From positions 1 through 64,000 of the forward strand of contig OZ245840.1 of the NCBI GenBank assembly GCA_965228775.1: 64,000 nt of DNA, given 5' to 3'. A program made the position numbers and the translations under genes. Within the stretch, counting starts at the first letter, position 1; each line of letters begins with the position of its first letter. Shown piece by piece: positions 15,001-20,263 of the stretch. The DNA comes from JANQMY01 sp965228775 (lineage in GTDB: Bacteria > Pseudomonadota > Alphaproteobacteria > JANQMY01). Under the pieces are notes generated by a model that saw only the letters and a list, made by a program, of their open reading frames with translations, was not told where the DNA came from and searched no databases.

Positions 15001-18000
15001 CGACCGCGGTCACGCTCGACAATCAGGTCACCTCGATCGCTGAGAACAGTGACACGTCGAGCTCGACCAAGGTGGCCGACATCTCGGTGATCGATGATGC
15101 CCTGGGCACGAATAATCTCACGCTCTCCGGGACCGATGCGGCGAAGTTCGAGATCGTCGACAATGGTGGCAGCTTTGAACTGCATCTGAAGGCGGGGGTC
15201 ACCCTCGACCATGAGGCGGACGGTCAGTTCGACGTGATCGTGCAGGTGGATGATGCCAGTGTGGGCGGGACGCCGGACGCGTCTCAAGCCTTCTCGTTGA
15301 CTGTGACGGACGTCAATGAAGCACCGACGGCGGTGACGCTTGATAATCAAGTGACGTCGATTGCGGAGAACAGTGATACGTCGAGCTCGACGAAGGTTGC
15401 CGATATCTCGGTGACGGACGATGTGCTCGGCACGAACAATCTGACCTTGAGCGGCACCGATGCGGCCAAGTTCGAGATCGTCGACACTGGCGGCAGCTTC
15501 GAGCTGCATCTGAAGGCGGGCGTGACCCTCGACCATGAGGCGGATGGCCAGTTCGACGTCACCGTCAATGTGGATGATGCAACGGTTGGCGGGACGCCGG
15601 ATGCAAGCCAGGCGTTCAGCCTGTCGGTCACCGATGTGAACGAGGCGCCGACCGCCGTCACGCTTGATAATCAGGTCACGTCGATCGCGGAGAACAGCGA
15701 CACCACATCGTCGACGAAGGTGGCCGATATCTCGGTGACCGACGATGCGCTGGGCACGAACAATCTCACGCTCTCCGGCACGGATGCGGACAAGTTCGAG
15801 ATCGTCGACACTGGCGGGAACTTCGAACTGCACCTCAAAGCTGGGGTGACTCTCGACCACGAGGCGGACGGCCAGTTCGATGTGACCGTCAATGTGGATG
15901 ATGCGACCGTGGGCGGGACGCCGGACGCGAGCCAAGCGTTCAGCCTGTCGGTCACCGATGTGAACGAGGCGCCGACGGCGGTCACGCTTGATAATCAGGT
16001 CACCTCGATCGCTGAGAACTCGGACACAACATCGTCCACGAAGGTGGCCGACATCTCGGTGACCGACGATGCGCTGGGCACGAACAATCTCACGCTCTCC
16101 GGCACGGATGCGGACAAGTTCGAGATCGTCGACACTGGCGGGAACTTCGAACTGCACCTCAAAGCTGGGGTGACTCTCGACCACGAGGCGGACGGGCAGT
16201 TCGATGTCACCGTGAATGTGGATGACGCCACCGTCGGCGGGACGCCGGATGCGAGCCAGTCGTTCTCGTTGACTGTGACGGATGTGAACGAGGCGCCCAC
16301 GGCGGTCACGCTCGATAATCAGGTGACCAGCATCGCGGAGAACTCGGATACGACGTCCTCCACCAAGGTGGCCGATATCTCGGTGACCGACGATGCGCTG
16401 GGCACGAACAATCTGACCTTGAGCGGCACGGATGCGGCGAAGTTCGAGATTGTGGACACTGGCGGGAACTTCGAACTGCACCTCAAAGCTGGCGTTACCC
16501 TCGACCATGAGGCGGACGGCCAGTTCGACGTGACCGTCAATGTGGATGATGCGACCGTGGGCGGCACGCCGGATGCGAGCCAGTCGTTCTCGTTGACGGT
16601 CACCGATGTGAACGAAGCCCCGACAGACGTGAGCTTCAACACAGACAATGGTAACCTGATAGTCAATGGTTCCTTTGAAACGAGCGAGGTGTCCGGAACA
16701 TATCAGACTTTTTCTTCAATCGACGGCTGGACTGCACCAGCCGGGGCTATAGAACTGCAAGAAAATGGTGTCTTCTACGGCCAAACTGCCTCCGATGGCG
16801 ATCAGTGGCTTGAACTAGACGCAGAAGGTGCCATCAACTCAATTTATCAGGATGTGCAGACCGTTGATGGACAACACTATGAGCTAAACTTGGATGTATC
16901 CCAGCGCAGTGATGCCGCCCCTTCATCAAATACTGTTGAGGTCTATTGGAATGGTGCATTGATCGAATCTATCGATCCGTCCTCGACCAATTGGGAAACG
17001 TTTAGTTTTGTCGTTGAGGGAACGGGTGGACTAGACCGTCTGGAGTTTCGCGAACCTGCAAGCGACAACGATACTGTTGGCAGTCTTATCGACAATGTTA
17101 GCCTCAATGCCGTGCTTCAGGAAGACGCTGCAAATGGAACGGTTGCGGCTTCAGTTTCAGCTGTAAATGATCCGGACGATAGCGATACGCATACATTTAG
17201 TTTCGCGCCAGGTGGGGATGCCGGCGGGGCTTTCGCAATCGATGAAAATACGGGTGTAGTTACTGTCGCAGACAACACGCTTATCGATTTCGAAACCTCT
17301 CCAAGCATGAATGTCACAGTTAGAGTTACTGATTCCGGTGGCCTAACGTATGATGAAGTGCTCACCATCAATGTTACGGACGTAAATGAGGCGCCCACAG
17401 ACATTAAGGTGGTTGGCAGCAATAACTTCTCAACAAGCTCCGGCGGCGGAGCGGTTATAGCAACGGTGAGCACTGTCGATGATGCAGGGGATAGCCACAC
17501 CTACACGCTCACGAATGATGCGGGCGGCATGTTCGCGATCGATTCCTCAACGGGAGTCATCACAGTCGCTGGCACAGGTGCGGCCGACTTCACTCAGCGC
17601 AGCGGCAGCAGCAATCCTCTCAACGGTATCGATGTGGGTAATGATGCCACGCCAACTTTCGTCGACATCGACAATGATGGCGACATGGATGTCTTTATCG
17701 GGGAGGTGAACGGCAATCTGAATTATTACGAAAACACGGGTACGTCTTCCAACCCGAATTTCGTGTCAGGCAGCAACCCATTCGGTTCCACTGATATCGG
17801 GTCGGAATCAAATCCAACATTCGTTGATATTGATAATGACGGCGATCTCGACGCATTCGTGGGCGAAAGCGATGGGAAGATGAACTTCTTCGAGAATGTC
17901 GGTACAGCGTCCAGCCCCTCCTTTGCATCGAACCAGCAGGGCGCGTTTGGCATTGGCGATATCGGCAGCGATTCCGCACCCACTTTCGTCGACATTGACA

Positions 18001-19310
18001 ATGACGGCGATATGGATCTTTTCGTCGGGGAAAGTAACGGCCGGACGAACTTCTTTGAAAACACAGGTACGGCATCCAGCGCCAACTTTGTACAGAGCTC
18101 CTCAAGCAGTCCGTTCGGCATCTCGGATATTGGCAGCGACGCGGAGCTAACCTTTGCGGATTTGGACGGAGACGGAGATCTTGACGCCATCGTTGGTGAA
18201 AGTGATGGTCACCTGAACTATTTCCGTAACGACGGTACGGTCAGCAATCCAAGTTTTGTACATGCTGGTACCAATCCGTTTGGACTGGCGGATATCGGAA
18301 CGGACGCATCCCCCACCTTCGTCGATATTGACGGCGATGGTGATTTGGATCTGTTCGTGGGTGAGGGCAGTGACGGCGATGACGGGTCTTCCGAGGATGG
18401 TCGGATCAATTTCTTCGAGAACACGTCGTCACCAATCGATTTCTCATCTATCAACACCTACACGGTTACTGTTGAAACATCGGATGGAACGTCGACTTAT
18501 TCTGAGGACATTACATTCCGCCTAGGGACAGACAGTAACAACACCATCACAGGCGGCTCCGACACCGATGTCATCTACGGTATGGGCGGGAACGATACGC
18601 TGAATGGTGGCGGCGGTGACGATACGCTGATCGGCGGGGCCGGTTCCGATGCCTTCGATGGTGGGACGGGTACGGATACGGTTGACTATTCCGGATCTTC
18701 TTCGGCTGTGACCGTGAACCTTGATACCGGGGCCGGATCAGGCGGAGATGCTGCGGGGGACACATACACCAGCATCGAAGGCGTGGTCGGTTCCGACCAT
18801 AACGATTACGTCTATGGAACGGATACCGGTGGCGTGACCGCCAACCTTGGCGCCGGTAATGATACATTTGACAATGATGCGGGTGACGCAACCCAAATCG
18901 ACAATATCGATGGCGGCGGCGGTAACGACACCATCTACACCGGTGCCGGTGACGATACGCTCACTGGCGGTGAAGGAAACGACAACCTCTACGGTGAAGA
19001 TGGCAACGACACTCTTGACGGCGGTGCGGGTACGGACACGCTGTGGGGCGGTGACGGCGACGATATCTTTATCTTCGGTCTCGGCGATGGCAATGACACG
19101 GCGCATGGTGGTGCTGGCTGGACGGACAGTGTTCAGCTAGAAGCCGGCGTTGGTGAGTATGGCGTCGATTGGACGGTTTCAATCACATCCGGCAGCATCA
19201 CGAATACGGGCGCGAACCAGCTTGATCTGAGTGCGGATGCGTCCGGTACGATCACTCTGTCCGATGGCAGTGAGCTGGACTTCGATAACCTTGAACAGAT
19301 CAATTGGTGA
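3..19310 (+). CDS. Giant RTX/cadherin-repeat adhesin, 5' end outside window
   Basis: The frame is open from base 3 with no stop until TGA at 19308-19310, so about 6435 residues are visible and the true start lies upstream. In order: a Gly/Ser/Pro/Asn-rich linker (3 to about 300), one divergent cadherin-like domain (about 400-746), 49 tandem 108-residue cadherin-like domains (747-16622), an NGSFE...GW carbohydrate-binding-like module (16623 to about 17103), further cadherin-like sequence with DVNEAP (to about 17590), five FG-GAP/VCBS-like repeats with DIDNDGDMD-type calcium loops (about 17641-18430) and RTX nonapeptides such as GGNDTLNGG and GDDTLIGG (about 18530-19110). The tail carries no other recognisable domain. 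Proteins of this build are usually exported by a type I system (ABC transporter, membrane-fusion protein, TolC) and mediate surface attachment or biofilm formation; none of those transporter genes is in the window. Adhesion is inferred from architecture. Confidence 0.93.
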   Translation, partial: EANGNAGPSSATGIGERGGGAGREGDNGSAAETPAATGQPLNGTEPQPSPAGNQSGEALIAENNGGGQTGGSSIGQPFLQFASFEGGPFSVDGASVIPLASDPDLSGLADFDDALARSSLETTSDEGGSEETTPENSSVSGISNAGGPQTPVSESASDGTPVGIVALATDSDPGDTVTYSLVDSSGTALTSGPFTIDPVSGVVTVKDGSLLDYESDSSHSLIVKASSSDGSSSTATFTVNIADENEAATSVTLDNQVTSIAENADTSSSTKVADINVTDDALGTNDLTLSGTDAAKFEIVDTGGSFELHLKAGVTLDHEADGQFDVTVNVDDATVGGTPDASQAFSLSVTDVNEAPTAVTLDNQVTRIAENSDTSSSTKVADISVTDDTLGTNNLSLSGTDAAKFEIVDNGGSFELHLKAGVTLDHEADGQFDVTVQVDDATVGGTPDASQAFSLSVTDVNEAPTAVTLDNQVTSIAENSDTSSSTKVADISVTDDTLGTNNLSLSGTDAAKFEIVDTGGSFELHLKAGVTLDHEADGQFDVTVNVDDATVGGTPDASQAFSLSVTDVNEAPTAVTLDNQVTSIAENADTSSSTKVADITVTDDALGTNNLTLSGTDAAKFEIVDTGGSFELHLKAGVTLDHEADGQFDVTVNVDDATVGGTPDASQAFSLSVTDVNEAPMAITLDNQVTSIAENSDTTSSTKVADISVTDDALGTNNLTLSGTDAAKFEIVDTGGSFELHLKAGVTLDHEADGQLDVTVNVDDASVGGTPDASQAFSLSVTDVNEAPTAVTLDNQVTSIAENSDTTSSTKVADITVTDDALGTNNLTVSGTDAAKFEIVDNGGNFELHLKAGVTLDHEADGQFDVTVNVDDATVGGTPDASQAFSLSVTDVNEAPTAVTLDNQVTSIAENSDTTSSTKVADISVTDDALGTNNLTLSGTDAAKFEIVDNGGSFELHLKAGVTLDHEADGQFDVTVNVDDATVGGTPDASQAFSLSVTDVNEAPTAVTLDNQVTSIAENSDTTSSTKVADISVTDDALGTNNLTLSGTDAAKFEIVDNGGSFELHLKAGVTLDHEADGQFDVTVNVDDATVGGTPDASQAFSLSVTDVNEAPTAVTLDNQVTSIAENADTSSSTKVADITVTDDALGTNNLTLSGTDAAKFEIVDTGGSFELHLKAGVTLDHEADGQFDVTVNVDDATVGGTPDASQAFSLSVTDVNEAPMAITLDNQVTSIAENSDTTSSTKVADISVTDDALGTNNLTLSGTDAAKFEIVDTGGSFELHLKAGVTLDHEADGQLDVTVNVDDASVGGTPDASQAFSLSVTDVNEAPTAVTLDNQVTSIAENSDTTSSTKVADITVTDDALGTNNLTVSGTDAAKFEIVDNGGNFELHLKAGVTLDHEADGQFDVTVNVDDATVGGTPDASQAFSLSVTDVNEAPTAVTLDNQVTSIAENSDTTSSTKVADISVTDDALGTNNLTLSGTDAAKFEIVDNGGSFELHLKAGVTLDHEADGQFDVTVNVDDATVGGTPDASQAFSLSVTDVNEAPTAVTLDNQVTSIAENSDTTSSTKVADISVTDDALGTNNLTLSGTDAAKFEIVDNGGSFELHLKAGVTLDHEADGQFDVTVNVDDATVGGTPDASQAFSLTVTDVNEAPTAVTLDNQVTSIAENSDTSSSTKVADIDVTDDGLGTNNLSLSGTDAAKFEIVDTGGSFELHLKAGVTLDHEADGQFDVTVNVDDATVGGTPDASQAFSLSVTDVNEAPTAVTLDNQVTSIAENSDTSGSTKVADITVTDDALGTNNLTLSGTDAAKFEIVDNGGSFELHLKGGVTLDHEVDGQFDVTVNVDDATVGGTPDASQAFSLTVTDVNEAPTAVTLDNQVTSIAENSDTTSSTKVADISVTDDALGTNNLTLSGTDAAKFEIVDTGGSFELHLKAGVTLDHEADGQFDVTVNVDDATVGGTPDASQAFSLSVTDVNEAPTAVTLDNQVTSIAENSDTTSSTKVADISVTDDALGTNNLTLSGTDAAKFEIVDNGGSFELHLKAGVTLDHEADGQFDVTVNVDDAGVGGTPDASQAFSLTVTDVNEAPTAVTLDNQVTSIAENSDTSSSTKVADISVTDDALGTNNLTLSGTDAAKFEIVDTGGSFELHLKAGVTLDHEADGQLDVTVQVDDASVGGTPDASQAFSLTVTDVNEAPTAVTLDNQVTSIAENSDTSSSTKVADINVTDDGLGTNDLTLSGADADKFEIVDTGGNFELHLKAGVTLDHEADGQFDVTVNVDDATVGGTPDASQAFSLTVTDVNEAPTAVTLDNQVTSIAENADTSSSTKVADITVTDDALGTNNLTLSGTDAAKFEIVDTGGSFELHLKAGVTLDHEADGQFDVIVQVDDASVGGTPDASQAFSLTVTDVNEAPTAVTLDNQVTSIAENSDTSSSTKVADISVTDDALGTNNLTLSGTDAAMFEIVDTGGSFELHLKAGVTLDHEADGQFDVTVNVDDATVGGTPDASQAFSLTVTDVNEAPTAVTLDNQVTSIAENSDTSSSTKVADISVTDDALGTNNLTLSGTDAAKFEIVDTGGSFELHLKAGVTLDHEADGQFDVTVNVDDATVGGTPDASQAFSLTVTDVNEAPTAVTLDNQVTSIAENSDTSSSTKVADINVTDDALGTNNLTLSGTDAAKFEIVDNSGSFELHLKAGVTLDHEADGQFDVTVNVDDAAVGGTPDASQAFSLTVTDVNEAPTAVTLDNQVTSIAENSDTSSSTKVADISVTDDALGTNNLTLSGTDAAKFEIVDTGGSFELHLKAGVTLDHEADGQFDVTVNVDDATVGGTPDASRAFSLTVTDVNEAPTAVTLDNQVTGIAENADTSSSTKVADISVTDDALGTNNLTLSGADAAKFEIVDTGGNFELHLKAGVTLDHEADGQFDVTVNVDDATVGGTPDASQAFSLSVTDVNEAPTAVTLDNQVTSIAENSDTSSSTKVADISVTDDALGTNNLTLSGTDAAKFEIVDTGGSFELHLKAGVTLDHEADGQFDVTVNVDDATVGGTPDASQVFSLSVTDVNEAPTAVTLDNQVTSIEENSDTSSSTKVADISVTDDALGTNTLTLSGTDAAKFEIVDNGGNFELHLKAGVTLDHEADGQFDVTVNVDDATVGGTPDASQAFSLSVTDVNEAPTAVTLDNQVTSIAENSDTSSSTKVADISVTDDALGTNNLMLSGTDAAKFEIVDNGGNFELHLKAGVTLDHEADGQFDVTVNVDDATVGGTPDASQAFSLSVTDVNEAPTAVTLDNQVTSIAENSDTTSSTKVADINVTDDALGTNNLTLSGTDAAKFEIVDTGGSFELHLKAGVTLDHEADGQFDVTVNVDDATVGGTPDASQAFSLSVTDVNEAPTAVTLDNQVTSIAENSDTSSSTKVADINVTDDALGTNNLTLSGTDAAKFEIVDNGGSFELHLKAGVTLDHEADGQFDVTVNVDDATVGGTPDASQAFSLSVTDVNEAPTAVTLDNQVTSIAENSDTSSSTKVADINVTDDALGTNNLTLSGTDAAKFEIVDTGGSFELHLKAGVTLDHEADGQFDVTVNVDDATVGGTPDASQAFSLSVTDVNEAPTAVTLDNQVTSIAENSDTSSSTKVADITVTDDALGTNNLTLSGTDAAKFEIVDNGGSFELHLKAGVTLDHEADGQFDVTVNVDDATVGGTPDASQAFSLSVTDVNEAPTAVTLDNQVTSIAENSDTSSSTKVADITVTDDALGTNNLTLSGTDAAKFEIVDNGGSFELHLKAGVTLDHEADGQFDVTVNVDDATVGGTPDASQAFSLTVTDVNEAPTAVTLDNQVTSIAENSDTSSSTKVADVTVTDDALGTNDLTLSGTDADKFEIVDNGGNFELHLKAGVTLDHEADGQFDVTVNVDDATVGGTPDASQAFSLSVTDVNEAPTAVTLDNQVTSIAENSDTSSSTKVADISVTDDALGTNSLTLSGTDAAKFEIVDTGGSFELHLKAGVTLDHEADGQFDVTVNVDDATVGGTPDASQAFSLSVTDVNEAPTAVTLDNQVTSIAENSDTSSSTKVADINVTDDALGTNNLTLSGTDAAKFEIVDTGGSFELHLKAGVTLDHEADGQFDVTVNVDDATVGGTPDASQAFSLTVTDVNEAPTAVTLDNQVTSIAENSDTSSSTKVADISVTDDALGTNTLTLSGTDAAKFEIVDTGGSFELHLKAGVTLDHEADGRFDVTVNVDDATVGGTPDASQAFSLSVTDVNEAPTAVTLDNQVTSIAENSDTSSSTKVADINVTDDALGTNNLTLSGTDAAKFEIVDTGGSFELHLKAGVTLDHEADGQFDVTVNVDDATVGSTPDASQAFSLSVTDVNEAPTAVTLDNQVTSIAENSDTTSSTKVADISVTDDALGTNTLTLSGTDAAKFEIVDTGGSFELHLKAGVALDHETDGQFDVTVNVDDASVGGTPDASQAFSLTVTDVNEAPTAVTLDNQVTSIAENSDTSSSTKVADINVTDDALGTNNLTLSGTDAAKFEIVDTGGNFELHLKAGVTLDHEADGQFDVTVNVDDATVGGTPDASQAFSLSVTDVNEAPTAVTLDNQVTSIAENSDTSSSTKVADISVTDDGLGTNSLTLSGTDAAKFEIVDTGGSFELHLKAGVTLDHEADGQFDVTVNVDDASVGGTPDASQAFSLTVTDVNEAPTAVTLDNQVTSIAENSDTTSSTKVADISVTDDALGTNNLTLSGTDAAKFEIVDTGGSFELHLKAGVTLDHEADGQFDVTVNVDDATVGGTPDASQAFSLSVTDVNEAPTAVTLDNQVTSIAENSDTSSSTKVADISVTDDALGTNALTLSGTDAAEFEIVDNGGSFELHLKAGVTLDHEADGQFDVTVNVDDATVGGTPDASQAFSLSVTDVNEAPTAVTLDNQVTSIAENSDTSSSTKVADISVTDDALGTNNLTLSGTDAAKFEIVDTGGSFELHLKAGVTLDHEADGQFDVTVNVDDASVGGTPDASQAFSLSVTDVNEAPTAVTLDNQVTSIAENSDTSSSTKVADISVIDDALGTNNLTLSGTDAAKFEIVDNGGSFELHLKAGVTLDHEADGQFDVIVQVDDASVGGTPDASQAFSLTVTDVNEAPTAVTLDNQVTSIAENSDTSSSTKVADISVTDDVLGTNNLTLSGTDAAKFEIVDTGGSFELHLKAGVTLDHEADGQFDVTVNVDDATVGGTPDASQAFSLSVTDVNEAPTAVTLDNQVTSIAENSDTTSSTKVADISVTDDALGTNNLTLSGTDADKFEIVDTGGNFELHLKAGVTLDHEADGQFDVTVNVDDATVGGTPDASQAFSLSVTDVNEAPTAVTLDNQVTSIAENSDTTSSTKVADISVTDDALGTNNLTLSGTDADKFEIVDTGGNFELHLKAGVTLDHEADGQFDVTVNVDDATVGGTPDASQSFSLTVTDVNEAPTAVTLDNQVTSIAENSDTTSSTKVADISVTDDALGTNNLTLSGTDAAKFEIVDTGGNFELHLKAGVTLDHEADGQFDVTVNVDDATVGGTPDASQSFSLTVTDVNEAPTDVSFNTDNGNLIVNGSFETSEVSGTYQTFSSIDGWTAPAGAIELQENGVFYGQTASDGDQWLELDAEGAINSIYQDVQTVDGQHYELNLDVSQRSDAAPSSNTVEVYWNGALIESIDPSSTNWETFSFVVEGTGGLDRLEFREPASDNDTVGSLIDNVSLNAVLQEDAANGTVAASVSAVNDPDDSDTHTFSFAPGGDAGGAFAIDENTGVVTVADNTLIDFETSPSMNVTVRVTDSGGLTYDEVLTINVTDVNEAPTDIKVVGSNNFSTSSGGGAVIATVSTVDDAGDSHTYTLTNDAGGMFAIDSSTGVITVAGTGAADFTQRSGSSNPLNGIDVGNDATPTFVDIDNDGDMDVFIGEVNGNLNYYENTGTSSNPNFVSGSNPFGSTDIGSESNPTFVDIDNDGDLDAFVGESDGKMNFFENVGTASSPSFASNQQGAFGIGDIGSDSAPTFVDIDNDGDMDLFVGESNGRTNFFENTGTASSANFVQSSSSSPFGISDIGSDAELTFADLDGDGDLDAIVGESDGHLNYFRNDGTVSNPSFVHAGTNPFGLADIGTDASPTFVDIDGDGDLDLFVGEGSDGDDGSSEDGRINFFENTSSPIDFSSINTYTVTVETSDGTSTYSEDITFRLGTDSNNTITGGSDTDVIYGMGGNDTLNGGGGDDTLIGGAGSDAFDGGTGTDTVDYSGSSSAVTVNLDTGAGSGGDAAGDTYTSIEGVVGSDHNDYVYGTDTGGVTANLGAGNDTFDNDAGDATQIDNIDGGGGNDTIYTGAGDDTLTGGEGNDNLYGEDGNDTLDGGAGTDTLWGGDGDDIFIFGLGDGNDTAHGGAGWTDSVQLEAGVGEYGVDWTVSITSGSITNTGANQLDLSADASGTITLSDGSELDFDNLEQINW
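747..16622 (+). repeat. 49 tandem 324-bp cadherin-like coding repeats
   Basis: The array is exactly 15,876 bp, which is 49 units of 324 bp with no indel, so the phase never changes. Each unit encodes 108 residues, opening near TAVTLDNQVTSIAEN and closing with VTDVNEAP. Residue changes are confined to a few positions (for example N/T in VDNGG versus VDTGG, S/N/T in ADISV, NV/QV, S/T in SLSV). Much of the nucleotide variation is synonymous, including swaps between TCG and AGC serine codons. The Asp/Asn/Glu-rich domain junctions resemble the calcium-binding linkers of cadherin-type domains, which stiffen such rods. Confidence 0.97.
1677..4931 (+). repeat. Perfect tandem duplication of five repeat units (1,620 bp)
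   Basis: Bases 1677-3311 equal bases 3297-4931 without a mismatch, an offset of 1,620 bp or five 324-bp units. The first mismatch on the left is in the Ala-Ser-Gln codons before 1677, and on the right at 3312 versus 4932 (T versus A). Most other pairs of units differ at many synonymous positions, so this block is a recent in-frame duplication or an assembly artefact. Unit pairs within the block (near 2660-2982 and 2984-3306) are also nearly identical. Confidence 0.95.
16623..17103 (+). other. Carbohydrate-binding-like module in the adhesin
   Basis: After the last repeat the protein changes to a non-repeated domain of about 160 residues beginning near NLIVNGSFETSEVSG, with GWTAP, a DGDQWLELD segment, an IYQDVQT strand and an ending near SLIDNVSLNAV. 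This pattern (N-G-S-F-E near the start, GW, W-x-E-L, D-N-V-S at the end) is typical of jelly-roll galactose-binding-like or DUF642-type domains. Sugar binding is inferred from the fold pattern and is not visible as a defined site. Codon use is less GC-rich than in the array. Confidence 0.6.
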
Positions 19311-19429
19311 GGCTGAGCCAACGAAGGCGATAAGTGTTTTTTCAGCCTTGCGTGAAATGGTGACATTCAATCGCGGTGTACGCGGAATTCGCGCGCATGT
19401 TGTTAATGCTTGTTAAGGATTGATCCGAC

Positions 19430-20263
19430 GTGGCGGCATTGGCCCAATTTGGCCGCATTCTGGATGACCAGAAAATCCGGCCGATCATCACAATCAATCG
19501 GAAGATTGCGCAGTCGTTCCTGACGCAGTCGCCTGCGACTGACACCGTTACTGCGCGTATGGTGCAAATCCTGAACAATTATCCCCATTTCTTCATATTG
19601 CGTGGCCCGCCGCCTATAGAGGCAACTGATCTCACCGTACAGATCGCCAGGGCCATCGCAGGGCGGGCGCCGCATCCATTTATTAGGTCCAGTGAAAGAC
19701 TCGAACGTGTCTCGCAGACACGTGTTGAAATCGATCCGAATGCTGATCTTGCAACAGGGGTCACCCGGTACAGCCGTACTCATCAGGCCCTGAAGCTACA
19801 TACGGATTCGAGTTATGATCCGGTTCCTCACGAGCTTGTGGCTTTCCAAATGGTGAGGCCAGATTTTGAAGGGGGGCATACGATCATTGCGCCGGTGGAA
19901 GACATTCTGGATGGGTTGCAGGAATCGGAGATTGTGTCGCTTCATAAAACCGCGATCCCGTTCGGCCGCCGGTCGTATCCTGTTTTGTGGCGCCACCGAG
20001 GGGCAGATCATATCCGTTTCTATGACCAGCAAATCCTAAACGCGTTACGAGGTGGCAGCGGGCTTGGCTTGTCTGAAAAAGACGCGTTACGTCCTTTGCT
20101 AAAAGTGCTCAAGGAGTATCAACGTTTCCAGATATTCGAATTGGCGGCCGGAGAAACCCTGTTTGTCCACAATTCTCGGGCGCTCCATGGCCGGACAGCC
20201 TTCGCTCAAGACAGCAAACGCCTTATGTTTCGTGTGCGCATGAATGCTGGGTGTCTTGCATAA
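19430..20263 (+). CDS. TauD/TfdA-family Fe(II)/2-oxoglutarate dioxygenase
   Basis: The 277-residue protein carries the facial triad of this family: His124 and Asp126 in LKLHTDSSYD and distal His253 in NSRALHGRTAF, with Arg264 or Arg268 about 11-15 residues later placed to bind 2-oxoglutarate. Members hydroxylate or otherwise oxidise small molecules or amino-acid side chains using Fe(II), O2 and 2-oxoglutarate; this substrate cannot be read from sequence. The start is GTG, preceded by AAGGAT about nine bases upstream. It lies 119 bp after the adhesin, and its stop overlaps the start of the ATP-grasp gene, so the two enzymes are probably translated together and act in one pathway. No signal peptide is seen, so it should be cytoplasmic. 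Confidence 0.82.
   Translation: MAALAQFGRILDDQKIRPIITINRKIAQSFLTQSPATDTVTARMVQILNNYPHFFILRGPPPIEATDLTVQIARAIAGRAPHPFIRSSERLERVSQTRVEIDPNADLATGVTRYSRTHQALKLHTDSSYDPVPHELVAFQMVRPDFEGGHTIIAPVEDILDGLQESEIVSLHKTAIPFGRRSYPVLWRHRGADHIRFYDQQILNALRGGSGLGLSEKDALRPLLKVLKEYQRFQIFELAAGETLFVHNSRALHGRTAFAQDSKRLMFRVRMNAGCLA

Noticed and set aside
11085..16508. Antisense open frame of 1,807 codons (and similar ones at 696-2066, 3840-5816, 7611-9704)
   Set aside because: They mirror the in-phase 324-bp repeats; a frame open in one unit stays open in all. The Arg/His-rich products have no domain and no ribosome sites.
747..16622. Direct repeats as a CRISPR array
   Set aside because: Units are 324 bp, coding and adjacent with no spacers.
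17695..18457. Antisense open frames over the FG-GAP region
   Set aside because: They are explained by the repeated D/N/G-rich sense codons, with no independent support.
19311..19360. GGCTGA/TCAGCC hairpin as terminator after the adhesin
   Set aside because: Arms are only six bases with a very long loop; the T-run lies inside the loop, not after the stem.
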